Notes under the pieces: model-generated
Database searches by the model: none
What the model saw: the letters and a program-made list of their open reading frames with translations, nothing else
Told to the model about the DNA's origin: nothing
DNA from: Symbiodinium natans
Lineage: Eukaryota; Sar; Dinophyceae; Suessiales; Symbiodiniaceae
Direction of reading: 5' to 3'
Length of the DNA stretch: 64,000 nucleotides
Assembly (NCBI GenBank): GCA_905221605.1
Contig: CAJNDS010000002.1
Location: 1,987,690-2,051,689 of the forward strand
Program-made: the position numbers and the translations under genes
In this document: positions 1 through 12,029 of the stretch, in pieces
Numbering within the stretch: position 1 is the first letter of the stretch
How the letters are laid out: each line of letters begins with the position of its first letter

Positions 1-238
1 CCCCCTTAACCCTAAAACCTTAAAGCCGAGAGAGGATGCCACTACCTCAAACCTAAAGCCCTAAGACCAGGACCCAAAACCCCTCTACTCTCAGACCCTA
101 AACCCTAATTAAACCCTAGAATGCCAATCTCTAAGAAAGGGTACATGGCCCCTTTGGTTCTGAAGTATTTGCCCTTAGGTATAGAAGGGGTATGTATAAG
201 GGCAACTACCCGAAGAAAATCCTCGAGAGCGGAAAGAG

Positions 239-307
239 GAAGCCACCTTCTCGATCTCCTTCGACGGGAGCGGGGGCGCGCCACCACTGTCTGGTGCCTT
301 CCGAGGG
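239..307 (+). CDS. Candidate exon, unknown product
   Basis: A 69-bp open stretch between an AG|G acceptor and a GTTTAGGG donor reads EATFSISFDGSGG then a Pro/Leu/Gly tail. It is flanked by CCCTAAA-like DNA upstream and TTTAGGG-like DNA downstream, as the sure exons are. No family is recognised. It could be an upstream exon of the helicase gene or of an earlier gene. Confidence 0.4.
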
Positions 308-1308
308 GTTTAGGGTTTAGGCTTTAGGGTTTAGGGTTTGGGGTTTGGGGTTTGGGGTTTAAACAAACCAGCCTATCCATGGTCCTTTTGCTCCAATTTC
401 AATTCCAATTGGAGCGCATTTCATTTGCCTATTCAAAGCATACTACTGCTGTGCGGGATAGAAGGGGCTCGTGGACGGAAATCTTGGGTAGTTCAGGCGT
501 CATGAGATTGACGGTGCACGAAACGAAAAGGGAAATCCAGTAAACATTCCCTGTTCATGAAAATCTCGAGAATTAGTAGAATTCAGTAGCGTTCATTAAA
601 TTTTCAAGGTTGGAAACCTTACAGACTTATTACAAACTAATGAAAGTGAACCCCAGCCAATATTGCATGCGTTTTTTGAATTTTGATCAGCGTTATTGAT
701 TAGTGTTACTTAGTTTCGATTAGTTTGAATTAGTTCCAAATGGTTTGATTTAGTTGATACTTCTTTTTCATGAGTTCTTTAAGTGTAATCAATTTTGGAA
801 TCATTTTATGCCATTCAGCTCATTTTCATGAACCTGGATCTAAGATTCAATGTTAACCCTTGAAGCCCGGAACCTGAACAAACCCTCCACCCAAAAACAC
901 AGACCCCCCATGCCTTCAAACGACACGGCCATGCAGTGGGCCAGTTTTCCGCCAATGCCAGAGAAACTGCAACTGACTCCAAATCCTAGGTGCTTTCAGG
1001 CCCCATACCCTAAGCCCCCGAAACCTGAGCCCCGACCCACAAAATCTTTCAACTGTTAAAGCCAACCTCAAACCCTTAACCCCAAACCGTCTAAAACCCG
1101 CAGGGTTGTTTCAACAAGCATCCAACAGTGAACCCTCAATCCCCTGAACCCTACACCCTCAAATCCTACACCCTCAGGCCCTTAAATCTTTCAAGAACCA
1201 ACCAAGGTGGTTTCAAGAACCACACAACACCCGAAGCCCTGTTAAGAACCAACAAAGGCGGCTTCAGCATGTAAAGTCCTTTCAAGAATCAAGAGAGGTG
1301 GTTTCAAG

Positions 1309-1368
1309 TGGATCGCCGAAGCTGGCAACTTGGTCGCTCAGCTCGCATTTCGCGTCAGACACAGCCTA
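1309..1368 (+). CDS. Candidate exon, unknown product
   Basis: After a TTTCAAG acceptor the plus strand reads WIAEAGNLVAQLAFRV, a sensible helical composition in a stretch free of telomere-like repeats. The 3' boundary is not clear. No family recognised. Confidence 0.28.
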
Positions 1369-1959
1369 CCTCCATTTCTTCATGTTCAGGGTTTAGCTCT
1401 CCCTGACGTAGATTTTTAGGGTTTAGGGCTCAGGATTTCAGACTTCTGAACGCTAAGACTCTAAGACTCTAAGACTCAAGCCTCAAACTCCAACCACCTC
1501 GAAGCGAAGACACAGATTGAGAACTCAGAAAAATGTCCCTCACACCCATCAACCTGAAACCTGAAACCATAATGGTACTAAGCCTCAAACCTCAAACCCC
1601 CAGGCCCACCCTAAGTCTTAAACCCTAAAAAACCCTCAACACTACACCCAGGTCCCCCACCACACCCGCGTGGCGGGGGCCGGTCCCGACCCTGCGGCTG
1701 CTGAGGAGCCCGAGTTTTGAATAAGGAGGGGGAGGTAAAACGGTTTGGGAGCCGGGGTTGAGTGTACTGAGGGTCCTAAAAGCCGTGAACGGCATCATGA
1801 ATCTTCAGCCTCAAGCCTTCTCCTAAACTCCTTCAGCCAAAGCCCCAAAGCGACACCCCGAAGCCCAGAGCCCAGAGCCCGAGCCCTAAAGCCGAAGCCC
1901 AAAAGGTCCTACATCCCCAAGCCCTACCCCCCAGCATCCGAAACCCTTTCACCACAAAG

Positions 1960-2001
1960 GAGTCCGGAGATGGACCCAAGCACCTCGGATTTATTGTTCT
2001 T
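1960..2001 (+). CDS. Candidate exon, unknown product
   Basis: A 42-bp phase-0 exon lies between an AAAG|G acceptor and a canonical GTGAGG donor and reads ESGDGPKHLGFIVL. C-rich repeat DNA precedes it and G-rich DNA follows, matching the exon context elsewhere. Product unknown. Confidence 0.45.
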
Positions 2002-3241
2002 GTGAGGGTTCGGTGTTGTTAGTCGGCCGAGTCTTCTTGACTTTGTTGTTACTCTGTCCCTTCGCAAGTGCTTTTGGAGAGGTTTCCTGAGGTTTTCGCG
2101 GGGTATATGTCTAGGTCACAGGGTGTTCTGGTTGATGTTTCGGACTAAGAGGAGCTTAGGGCTGGGGCACTTTTTTTGTTTGGAGAGGGGGGGTGGGGGG
2201 GCGCAGGGCCTGTGGCGTAGAGAGTATGTTGTTGCTCTTGGTCTTCTACGCGTTGTCGTGGAGCTTTAGAGGGCATAGCTACATAGAGGATATTCAGGAG
2301 TTCTCTTAGGGCGGGTCCCGGTTTCAAGGGTTAGATTCTTACCGGTCTGAGGTTTCAAGGTCCAGGAGTCCGGGATGTCAGGGGTTCAAGATTAAGATGG
2401 GCGAAGGGTTTCCTAGGGTTGGCCCGGCATTCATTCTTTCGGGATTTCTTTGAGGATCTCCTCTTTTCTAAGGTTTCTAGTTATGTGTAAGGGTTTGGGC
2501 TTAGGGCTTGGGTTGTCTTTAGCTGCTTTGAAACTCCTTCTGAAGCATCCCTTCAGGTTTCCGCAGATGTGTCTAAAGACGGCAGAGTTTATGGTTTGGG
2601 TTTCGGGTTCAGCGCCTAGAGCTTCGAAGATACAGTGTAAGGTTCAGGTTCTAGCATCTTCAAGGTTGGGAGCCAGGTTTGGAGGTTCGGGTGTAGAATT
2701 TTTGGACTTTGGATGAATTTGGCGATTAGGGTTTTGAGGTTCATAAGATGTTTACAGTTTAGCATGGAAGTTTTTGGCACTTTGTTAAGGGGATTTATGG
2801 GTGGAGGGTTCAGGGCCGAGGATTGAGAAGGCTTGTGTGGTTGAGGGTTCGGGTTGAGGTTTCAAGAGGTTGAGGGTCGATCTTTTGCAGTTTTTGGTTG
2901 CAGGGCTCCGGGTGAACGTTGTTGATGTCTTTACGGCTTTTCCTTGATCACGGTTGCAGTCTGGTGGTGGTGTACAACTTAAGGTTTGGACTAGGGTTCC
3001 GGGTCTACGTACAAGGCTTGCCAAAGATGTTTCAGGACAGCAAGCTAGGGCCTGTCGCAAACAGTTTCCTGGAGCTTACACCACCTTTGTTAAAAAGGGC
3101 TAGGGCTTAGGCTTTAGGGTCTATAGGGGTTTCGGGTACAGAGCTAGCAAGGGGTTAAGGGTCAGCTTTGGGGTTCGGGTTTAGGTCACGGAGCGATCCA
3201 CAAGCACTGCATCCTGAATCCCTGAAGTCTGTTGTCGAAAG

Positions 3242-3280
3242 GTTCGTGCTGACGCCGTATGGCTGGAGGACTCCATTCTC
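3242..3280 (+). CDS. Candidate exon, unknown product
   Basis: A 39-bp phase-0 exon between AAAG|G and a GTTTCG donor reads VRADAVWLEDSIL. It sits between C-rich and G-rich intron arms. Product unknown; probably in the N-terminal part of the same locus. Confidence 0.5.
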
Positions 3281-3555
3281 GTTTCGATTGGGTGCAAAAC
3301 CCCTAAGCCCAAAGACCTGAAACCTAAGCCCTAAGCGCTCGGCCTTAAGCCTTCAGCCCTCAGCTCGAAGCCTTCAACGCTTAAAGCCTAAAAGCTTAAA
3401 CCCAAATGCCCAGACCTTCTGCGATTTGGATCCGGGGCTTGGGGTTCTTGTTTCAGGGTGTTGGGTGTTGCGGGTAGGGTTTGAGCGTTGGGGTTTTGAG
3501 TGTCAGGATTTTGTGTCTTGGGGGTTGGCTTTAGGTTTTCGGTTTGGGGTTTGCA

Positions 3556-3630
3556 AGAGCTTTGCGGGTCGGGGCCATCGAGTTCAGGGCGATGTGCTCC
3601 ACACTCCCCAGCCAGATTTGGCGCTGGGCT
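3556..3630 (+). CDS. Possible exon, unknown product
   Basis: One plus-strand frame of this repeat-free patch reads LRVGAIEFRAMCS and then STLPSQIWRWAD, more protein-like than the other frames. Both splice sites are unclear. Confidence 0.3.
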
Positions 3631-4015
3631 GACACATGAACCTGAAGCCGCCACCCCAAACCCCAAACCCCGAATCCTAAACCCGTATAGCCTGCACCCT
3701 AAATCCGAGCCCCAATTCCAAAATCTACACCTTAAAACCTAGTGCTTATACCGGCTCTTCAATCTAAATCATGCATAGCAGAGGTCCCCAGAATCGTTCT
3801 CATCCCTAACCCCGAACCACTGATAGCCCTGGCGCCAATATATAGCTTGAACTCTACATCTCCAACCCGTTGAACCCCAAACCCTCAAGTCGTAAACTTT
3901 AACAACTTGAGCCCGCAACCCAGAACCCAACACCCTTTAAACCCATAGCCCGAACGAAGCCCAATGACCAACACCCGTCAAACCCAGAACCGGAAACCCT
4001 TGGAAGCCTAAAAAG

Positions 4016-4087
4016 GACAGTGGAGCAGGCGGGCGGCATTACGCAGGAGTGGAGAACGTCCCTGGACGCCTACGTCAGGCGACTCGG
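4016..4087 (+). CDS. Probable exon, unknown helical segment
   Basis: This 72-bp exon (AAAAG|G acceptor, GTTAGG donor) reads TVEQAGGITQEWRTSLDAY and goes on to VRRL. It ends with two bases of a codon, and the next candidate exon at 5212 begins with the third, giving an uninterrupted frame. No family recognised. Confidence 0.6.
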
Positions 4088-5211
4088 GTTAGGAATTGGG
4101 GTTTAGAGTTTAGGGTTGAGGTTCGTCGTTCGTCGTCGGGATGAAAGGGCTTGCCGGGCCTATCCTGCAAGCGAGGGCTTGGAGTTGAATTAAGTTTGAA
4201 GTTCAGGGGTCTAGGTTGAGGGTTTGGCGTGTAGCTGGTAGGGTTCGGGTGTTGCTACTGACAGTGTTTGGAATTTGCTATGTGCGTGTTGGCTCGGATC
4301 AAGGTTTGTTGTGTAAGTTGTGCACGTCAGTGGTGTAGGCTTATCGTTTACGATTCAGATTTTGGCATATAGGGTTTAATTTAGAGTTCGGAAACAATTT
4401 TCGGTTTACTGAGCATTGGAAGGTGGTTCTAAAGGGAGCTGAAGATTCAGGTCTGGCAGGAGGGCTTTTTCATTTTTGGATGCGGCTGCCGAAGGCTATG
4501 CCCGTTTTGAAGAGGTCGGGGGCTTTGTTCAGTGTTTGAGATATTCTGCAAGTTATATGATTCAGGGTTGAGTGTTTCTATGCCTCCATATGTAGATGTT
4601 AGGGGTGTAGGGATTGATATGAGTGACGTATTCGTCTAGGTTAGTGAGAGTGTTCCAGGAGTCTGTAGTGCTTTACGCCTGACCCCAAACCTTGCCTAAA
4701 CCCTACGTAACCCCTAAAGCCTTTTCAACGCCTACAGCAACTCCAAACACCAAGCCCCAAGACCCTAACACCCGACTTTGACCCCAAACCGAACATCTAC
4801 CCTGAGTCCGCGTGTAGAGTTACAGTTTAGGGTCTAGTAGTCTAGGATGTCAATCCGAAAGGAAGCTTCTGCAGGTCCCTATCGACGAGGCTTTTCAGAT
4901 TAGGCCCTGAAATCCTGCACCCTAAGCCCTAACCCCACAGACCTTAAGGCCTAAACTTAAATCCCAAAGCTTACCTACACCGTCCGAGAATCCTGAGCTC
5001 CAGCCCTAAATCTTTAGATCCGAAGCCTTAGACGCGACCATCCTTGCCCCGCCCCAAGCGAGGCGCTTCACTTCGAGCCTCAAGCCTACAGCCTCCTAAC
5101 CTTAAGCCTGCAACAGTAAAACTCAGTAAACCTTGGGTTCAGGGTCAGGGTTTGGGGTTCAGGGTTTTGGGTTTTGGGGTTTAGGGTTTAGTCTGGACAT
5201 GCCCTTTACAG

Positions 5212-5283
5212 GCATTTCACTTCGAGCCTGGAGCTGGAGTACGAGGCGGAGAGGCAGGCGGTGATTGCAACTGGGCCGACACG
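5212..5283 (+). CDS. Probable exon, unknown helical segment
   Basis: A TTTACAG|G acceptor and a GTTTGC donor enclose 72 bp reading HFTSSLELEYEAERQAVIAT. It joins in phase to the preceding candidate exon. A related TTCACTTCGAGCCT string also occurs near 5071, so this exon may have a partly duplicated relic upstream. Confidence 0.6.
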
Positions 5284-5910
5284 GTTTGCTGTGTTAAAGT
5301 TCATGGCTTAACGTTTACATGTAGGATTTCGGGTTGAGGGGTGAATGTTTATGGTTGGGAAATACGGTTCATGGTTGAACTATTTTAGGTGCTGAAAGGC
5401 CTTTTCGTTGCCAGTGATCTGGGGTGTTGGCTTTCGGGTTTAGGGTTTGTGGCTTGAGGCTTAGGGTGAGGTTTAGGGTCAAGGTTTGAGGGCTCGGGTT
5501 TCGGGGGCTTCGTGAGAGGCCGGGCTCCTTGTTGGGTTTGGGGTTCAGGTTTTGGGCAGGAGCTGAGGGATTAAGGCTTCGGACTCGGATTTAAGGTTTA
5601 GGGCTTAGGGGTCTACAATTCAGGTTCATGTTTTTCAGAGCCTTGGGGCCTTAGAAACCCCGAAGCCTTAAGTCCCCCAAACTGATACACCAGGGCCTTA
5701 ACAAACTCAGGAAAGTTTTCAGTCTCGAATTCGCTTATACCCCAAACCCCAAACCCTAAACCCTCAAGAAACCTCAGGCACGTAAGATTCTCCAGGAAGC
5801 CGAATGACCCATCCCTGAGTCCCTGAGCCATGACGCCTTGATGCCCCTCAACCAAAAATCCTAAACCCCCCAAGCCCGAAACCCTAAACCCTAAACCCTG
5901 AACCCTCCGA

Positions 5911-5950
5911 GGAGAAGGTGAGCAAGCGAAGCGCCCGTCAGCTGCAGGAA
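5911..5950 (+). CDS. Possible exon
   Basis: After CCGAG|G the plus strand reads EKVSKRSARQLQE. It is free of telomere-like repeats and flanked by C-rich DNA upstream and G-rich DNA downstream. The donor is unresolved. Confidence 0.3.
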
Positions 5951-6850
5951 CCTTTTCCCTCCCCCCTCCCCCAAACAGCGTAGGGTTCCGGGTGTGGGGC
6001 TTACATTTCAGGGCTTAGTATTTGGACCCCCCGGAACAAGTGCGCTTTCGGGTGTTTAGGGTGTAGGTTCAAGGCTTGAGGGGTTAGGAATTGGGCATGT
6101 TGGGTTTAGGGTGCTGGGTTTAGGGTTTGCAGTGCATGGTGACGGGAAGGGTTGGGAGTAGGGTGCAGGGTTTGGGGTGTAGGGCTCAGGGTGTAGCGTT
6201 TGGGGTGTAGGGTGAAGATGTATAGGGTTTGGGGTGTAGGGTGCAGGGCTTTGGGTTGGGTGGGCTTAGGGTGTAAGGTTTTGGGTTTAGCATCAAGGGC
6301 TCAGGATGTTTAGGGTTTAGGGTCTGGGGTCTTGGACATCGCCTTGCAACAGTCCATCAGCCACGTCGGAGGATAGCATTCTCATCATTTTGAGGCTTAT
6401 GCTCAATATGACGCACTTCTGGATGGTTGCTTCACTACAACAGATATCCTGCTCACACGTTGTAGAACGTTGCACATATTCTCAAACTCATTCCATAGTT
6501 TCTGTTCCAAGAAAGGCCTTTAGGGTCCAAAGTCTGGCGTTGGGTTTCTTCTGCAGCTTGAGTTTGATTAACCCCCCCCCCCACCCACCCTCCCCCAAAA
6601 CCAAAGTGAAGAACAAGTCTCTGAGCAACACATGAAGTCGGCCTTTGACTACGTTTAGCAAGATCGTTCGGAGTTGGAGCTTGGGGATGGGGGCTTGGGG
6701 CTTGGGGATTCAGGCTTCATTGTTATTTTGGGTTTGGGATGCACCGTATGGTTTGCGATGTAGGGTGTTCCGATTCGTTTGGAAGCCCTCAGTCCTCAGC
6801 CTTCGGCCCAAAGCCCCCCTTCAACCAGAGCCCAACCAGACCTTCCGAAG

Positions 6851-6887
6851 GACGAGGGCATCGGCATTTCGGGACTCTGATCCTTGG
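6851..6887 (+). CDS. Candidate exon, unknown product
   Basis: A 37-bp stretch after CGAAG|G and before a GTTATG donor reads TRASAFRDSDPW. Its first base would complete the codon left open by the exon ending at 5283. Product unknown. Confidence 0.4.
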
Positions 6888-7715
6888 GTTATGATCAAGG
6901 TAGCGACTAGAGCTCAGAGTTGAGTTGCAGAGGTTAAGCTTAGGGGTTGCTTAAGCCTTATCCCTAAGCCCGAAACCTCAAACCCCACAACCCTACACAG
7001 TACATGCTATGCCCTCAACTCCAAAAGCACATAGCGGTGAGGTTTGGGGTTGACGTTGTGGAGCGTAGGGCTTGGGAGGTTTCGGTTTGGGGTTGCTGGA
7101 TTCGGGTTTCAGAGTTGTGGGCCCAGGAGTTCAGGGTGTGGGGTTGAAGGTTTGGGGGGGTTTGAGGGTTTAGAGGTCAGGGTTTCGGGCGTGGATTTTC
7201 CTGTTTCAACTTTATTAACTTCCAAGGAGCAGCCGGACTAGAGCCCAAACCCCAAAGCCCAAAGCCCAAACAGGACGTCAAAAGCCCCAAACCCTAGAGC
7301 CTTATCTCTGAACCCTGGCCCCAGAACTGCACAACTTGATCCTAAGCCCTGCAGATCCGCGCCCCTCAAACACCCTGAACCTGTCGCCTCCCACACTGCA
7401 CAGCCTTATGCCTTAATTGCCCGAATCCTAAAAAGCCCTCAGCCCGAAACCCGAAAGCTGAAACCCTAAACTCCAAACCTCGACTCAGGACCCTACACAC
7501 CTTAGGCACAAGAAACTCGTAAGCCGCAAACCATGAACATCCTGTTCGACCCCGTCTACTTGCTACGGCCCAATCCTTAAACCCTAATTCCTAAAGCCTA
7601 AACTTAACGTCTAAAGATCCCAACCCTAAACCCAGTCCTGAATCTTAAACGCTAAACCCTAAGGGGTATACCCAGCCAAACCAGACCCCCTACACCTAGC
7701 ACCTAATCCAGCAAG

Positions 7716-7770
7716 GTGGTGAGTTCGACCCGATCTACGGCCGCGTTACCCTCTGGACCGACGGCTGGAG
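7716..7770 (+). CDS. Probable exon, unknown product
   Basis: A 55-bp exon between CAAG|G and a GA-type donor reads GEFDPIYGRVTLWTDGW. The two leftover bases join the first base of the exon at 7995 to form an Arg codon, which supports both calls. No family recognised. Confidence 0.55.
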
Positions 7771-7994
7771 GACTTGGATTGCAGGGTTTCAGGGTTTGAG
7801 GGTTTGAGGGTTAGGCTTTGAGGGTTTGAGGGTTTAGGACGCTTAAACCCTCTACCCTAGGCCATATGCGCCCTAAGCCCTGAAGCCCCAAGCCCAAAGC
7901 CTGGCCCTGAAAGGTCGACCGGCGAACCTAAACCCTTGACCCTGAGCTTGGGCCCCAAATCCTCGATCCTACGCCTCGATCAAAAAAGCACCAG

Positions 7995-8058
7995 GATGCC
8001 GTACCTCTCCGAAATCAAGTTCGGCCGCGCCGTCTTGCTGAGCACGGCCACAGGGGGG
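7995..8058 (+). CDS. Probable exon, unknown product
   Basis: This 64-bp exon follows CCAG|G and ends at a GTAGAT donor. It reads MPYLSEIKFGRAVLLSTATG and is in phase with the previous exon. Such a segment could belong to the accessory region before the helicase core, but this is inference. Confidence 0.55.
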
Positions 8059-8333
8059 GTAGATCTGGAGGATCCGAAGACGCTCGGTTTGAGGGTTTGA
8101 GGGCTTTAGGGTTGTTGCAGGTCTCAAGTTTTTCGTGCTTCGTGTTTAGTGTTTGGGGCTTGGAGGATCCGAAGACACTCGTAAACGAAAGGGGCGTGGG
8201 GTTTAGAGTTTGGGGCTTCGAGGCTCCGGGGTGCAATGTGTAGGTTTAATGCAGGGTTTGCGGTTTAGGGCTGTCGGTGTCGGGTTTGGGGTTTTGCAGT
8301 CAGGGTCCAGGGTTCAGGGTTCTGTGTTTCAAG

Positions 8334-8357
8334 GTGCGGCATTGGGAGTTCCAAGAG
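8334..8357 (+). CDS. Possible 24-bp microexon
   Basis: AAG|G and GAG|GT borders enclose 24 bp reading VRHWEFQE in phase 0. It interrupts otherwise TTTAGGG-like intron DNA. Too short to be sure. Confidence 0.3.
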
Positions 8358-8597
8358 GTGTTCTCTCTTTTCCTTCCTTGCGTGGAAGTTGGTTTGAGTT
8401 TAGGGTCCAGGCGCTCAGGGCTTGGGTTTGAGTGTTTCTGAATTTACAGTCGGGTTTGGGGCTTCAGGGCTTTAGGGTTAGTTTGGGGTTTGGGACATAG
8501 GGCTCCTGCTTCAGTGTTTCGGGTTTGGGTGTGGGGTTTAGGGTTTGGGACTTGGGTGTTTGGGGCCAAGGTCTTTGGGTTCGGGTGTAGATTTCAG

Positions 8598-8722
8598 GGT
8601 TTCGGCAAATCAGACCGAGGAAGACGATCTCGGCCGAAGTCGAAAGCATTCGCGACAACACCATGGTCCTAAGCACCCCATACGAGCGACTGCCCTCCAC
8701 TGGAAGCTCGGAAGACTTAGGG
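8598..8722 (+). CDS. Probable exon, unknown product
   Basis: The longest non-repeat patch in this part reads, in one plus frame, KTISAEVESIRDNTMVLSTP and then YERLPSTGSSEDL. It is bounded by TTTCAG|G and a GTTCAG donor. Other frames are Arg/His-rich and less natural. The phase does not join directly to the 8058 exon end, so an exon may be missing between them. Confidence 0.5.
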
Positions 8723-9133
8723 TTCAGGCTGATGACGAGTGCTCGGGGGTTTGAGGTTCAGGGTTAGCCCCAGATCCTTTAAGCTCAAGAGGAGATTGCA
8801 TGTTCAGCTGACTTCTTCACCCGAAGCCCTCCGCCAAAAACCCAAATCTTGAACCGTCATCCCCAAGACCTCAGCCCGAAGCCCTCAAACCTCAACCCTA
8901 GGCTCTTTCCCCATTCACCCTCAACGCTGGACCCTAAACATGTTTCACATCCCTACCCCCTACGCCCATTCGCTTAGGGGACGGTGGCTTGCTTGCGGGT
9001 TGTGGTTGTTGTCTCAGGGTCCAGGGTTTAGGGTGTAGAGTTTTGGGTTTAGGGAGTGGAGTCGGGTTGAGGCTTGAGGATCAGGTTTAGAGCTTAATGG
9101 GGGTTTAAGACTCAGGGTTCAAAGCATCCAGAG

Positions 9134-9182
9134 GGTTGCGTGGCGACCTTCAGCAAGAACGACAAGCCGGAAACCCGCAGCT
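9134..9182 (+). CDS. Possible exon
   Basis: The plus strand reads GCVATFSKNDKPETR after a CCAGAG acceptor. The 3' border is unresolved; C-rich intron DNA resumes near 9260. Confidence 0.33.
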
Positions 9183-9983
9183 GTTCAACCGAATGCGCTG
9201 AAACGATCTCAAAAACTAAACTAGAATCGAACCAGTCGTAAACTTCGTAAACCTGAAACTCCAAACCCCAAACCCGCAAGCACCCTTCACCCGCAAACTG
9301 CAGAAACACTTCTAACGAGCCCGAGAGCAGTGGTCGGCTGACTTTGTGACGCACAGGCTATCCTTCGGTTTGCCAATTCTTCCTCTTCGTTCGCCCCACG
9401 CGTCTTGCGATCCCCTTTGTTCAAGCCCACAGCCCCTATTGCTTAACCCTTAAACCCGGAACCCTAAACCCGACTAACCCCTGTGTGATTCCTTGCAGCG
9501 TCTGATTCCACACGCTCCGCCCGGCCCATACTTTCTGGGCCCTTTCTTTATGCACACCGCGTAGATGCACCGTAGAGACGAGGGCCGTGGATGCGGGTCG
9601 TTGGGGTTTGGGTTCGAGTCCCTGTTCCCATTGGATTTTTGAGTCGCCTGAGCTGCCTCGGGTGTTTCAAAAGAACTGGTGGTTCCATAAGTTACTGACG
9701 GGGAGCTGACATGCCTTTCACAACTCTAGAGCCTAAACTCCAAGCCCTAATCCCCAAGCCATAAAAAAACCCGACGCTAAACCCTGAAAACCCCCAAGCC
9801 CCAAACCCTGAAAACCCGAAGCCCCAGCCACAAGCGCTAAAAAGCACGAAGCCCAAACCCCAAACCCTGCGCCCTAAATCCTGAAAACCCAAAACCCTCA
9901 ACAAACCCTGCAAAGCCCACAGACCCTAGACCCAAAGCCCTGAACCGTACTGCAAACCTTTGAACCCTCAACCCCGAACCCAG

Positions 9984-10054
9984 CCGATGACGAGGAAGCG
10001 GCAACGACCTTTACAGGGTCGACCTGGGTCCGAACATCATCGCAGCTCGCTTGG
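9984..10054 (+). CDS. Probable exon, acidic then Thr/Ser-rich segment
   Basis: After CCCAG the plus strand reads DDEEAATTFTGSTWVRTSSQ and ends LAW at a GTTTCA donor. It leaves the frame at phase 0, matching the phase-0 start of the exon at 10219. Product unknown. Confidence 0.55.
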
Positions 10055-10218
10055 GTTTCAGGTTTTAGGCTTAAGAGTTAAGGGTGAAGAGTTAAGGGTT
10101 TGGGGTTCAGGGTTCAGGGTTAAAGAGTTTACGGTCAACAGTTAAGTGTTCAGATTTTTTCGGTTTTAGAGTTTACGGCTTCGTTTTCGAACTGCAACCC
10201 AACCCGAAACCCCAAGAG

Positions 10219-10278
10219 GCCAACAAGCGCATTGACCGAATGTTGGACGAGCTCCAGCGATGCCTGGGAGTGGACCAG
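10219..10278 (+). CDS. Probable exon, amphipathic helix
   Basis: A 60-bp phase-0 exon between AGAG|G and a GC donor (GACCAG|GCCTCC) reads ANKRIDRMLDELQRCLGVDQ, clearly helical. It lies just upstream of the insertion-like block at 10.4 kb. No family recognised. Confidence 0.65.
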
Positions 10279-10499
10279 GCCTCCGGGGGGGCTTAGTTCT
10301 AAGGTTTGGGTTTCAGGTTTATGGAGTTAGAGCTTATGCTTCAGGGTAGTTTGGGTGTAGGACTTGCGGTTGGGGTTTGATCTTTAAGGTTTGTGCTTAG
10401 GGTAGAGTATAGGTGGTCACCGCCTGCCTTGGGGTATCCCACAGGGGGGGGATGATCATCCCCACAAACATGCCGTCTAACATGCCCCCCCCCCCAACT

Positions 10500-10519
10500 G
10501 AGGACAGAGAGAGAGAGAT

Positions 10520-10566
<47 letters not shown>

Positions 10567-10730
10567 AGAAGAAGAAGAGAGAGAGAGAGAGATGGATGGA
10601 TACAGAGAGATCAAGGGAAAGGGCGAGAGACATACAGAGCGGACAAGAGGACCTGAAAAAAGAGTGGAGAGAGGACAGATAGTCGAGAGGAAGCAAGGAG
10701 AGAGGTGGGCAGAGAGAGCGAGAGAGATCA
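10500..10730. repeat. GA microsatellite
   Basis: Near-continuous GAGAGA with GATA, GAAGAA and GACAGA interruptions follows a run of C at 10485-10497. Open frames across it are Arg/Glu or Leu/Ser low-complexity and are not taken as genes. Confidence 0.95.
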
Positions 10731-11056
10731 AGCAGCTTCTTGGCCGCAAAGCATTTAATGCTTAGGGCTTAGGGGTTAGTTTAGGCCTTAAGGCCTTAGG
10801 CCTAGGACCTAGGGTTTAGGGTTTGGTTTTGGGTTTGAGCTTTACGGTTCAGTTTTTTTTGGTCTGGGGCCTCTGCCCTTTCAAAAGCCCCAAACCCGAA
10901 GCCCTAAACCCTAAACTCGGCTAAACCCCCTAAACTCGTTAAGCCCTACAGGCCCTAAAGGCCCTAAATTCCCAGAGGCCTAAACCCCCTAAACCACCTA
11001 AACCCCTTAAACCCCCCTTAACCCTAAACCTGAAGCCCTAAATCATAGGTCCAGGT

Positions 11057-11280
11057 AGGGATCGGCTGAGCGTGCGCTGTTAAGCCCTGCCCTAAATCCT
11101 CAATCCTAAACCCAAAGCCCTTAAGGATCGGCTGAGTGTGCGCCGTCAAGCCATAAAGGCCCTAAACCTAAAACCCTAACCCGAGGCCCTAAACCCTAAA
11201 CCCGAAGCCTTAAACCTTAGGGCCTAAGCCCGGGGCCCCCTAAGTAAGGATCGGCTGAGCGTGCGCCGTTAAGCCCTCGC
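11057..11280 (+). repeat. Three copies of a 30-bp motif
   Basis: GGATCGGCTGAGCGTGCGC followed by a GTTAAGCC-type end occurs near 11059, 11125 and 11249 with one to three differences. The intervals hold CCCTAAA-like DNA, so the copies are not a simple tandem array. Function unknown; a duplicated exon relic is possible. Confidence 0.7.
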
Positions 11281-12029
11281 CGCTAGTGGGTGCAAGTGGA
11301 GGCTTGAGGCTAGGGTATAAGGTCAGGGTACATGGGCTCCTTGGTCTTATGGGGTGCAGCCTTGCAGCAGCTTGACTGCAGTGCTTGTCTGAAGCTTGAA
11401 GCTGGGTGGGAAGGCTAGTGTGGTTTCATCTTTCTCTAAGGTTATACGGCAGGGCTGGGAGGAGCAAGCCAGTCTGGCTACTGCCTTTTTTTGGCCAGGA
11501 CTACAGGAAGAGCTTGTAGCTTCAGATCTTCTCAGACTTAATATGCCTTCAGGCTTTAAAGGGTCCAGCTATTCTGCGTGCAGCAGGAGCTGCAAGCCTA
11601 GAAAAACGTCTCTGGCAAGTAGCAGGTAGCAGTCCTTCGGAGTCTCTGTGCCAGCAGGAGAGAGACCCAAGGACTGGTGAAGGACTGCAGAAACAGCACC
11701 GCTGAAGGACTGCAGCAGTCCTGTTTCATTGAAACTTGCTGTTGCTCGAGCACCCAGTTTGCTGCTTCTGCCCTGCTGCAAGACTCGAAGACCTCAGATG
11801 CTGTGAGTAGCAAAGGACTATAGGCGGCCCTCTGCCTTCTGCCCTGCTGCAAGACTCGAAATCCGCCCGCGCTAGGAGCAGGTAAGGATCTCAGGCGGGC
11901 CTCTTAGACTCCAGGATTTGTTTTGGGGAGGGCAAAAGACGTGGGGTCCGTAGGATTGTCTGACGTGGGACCCGGACCCATTTTGCCGTTTATAGCGCGT
12001 GGGAACAAGAGTCATTTCGGCCGTTTTAC

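Noticed and set aside
1..120. Chromosome end (telomere) at the left border
   Set aside because: CCCTAAA units here are degenerate and interspersed, as in all introns of the window. There is no perfect tandem TTTAGGG array.
6640..6923. A 92-codon plus-strand gene
   Set aside because: Most of the frame translates TTTAGGG-like DNA; only the 37-bp candidate exon at 6851 is kept.
10397..10749. Leu/Ser- or Arg/Glu-rich frames at the GA repeat
   Set aside because: Microsatellite artefacts with no splice or domain signal.
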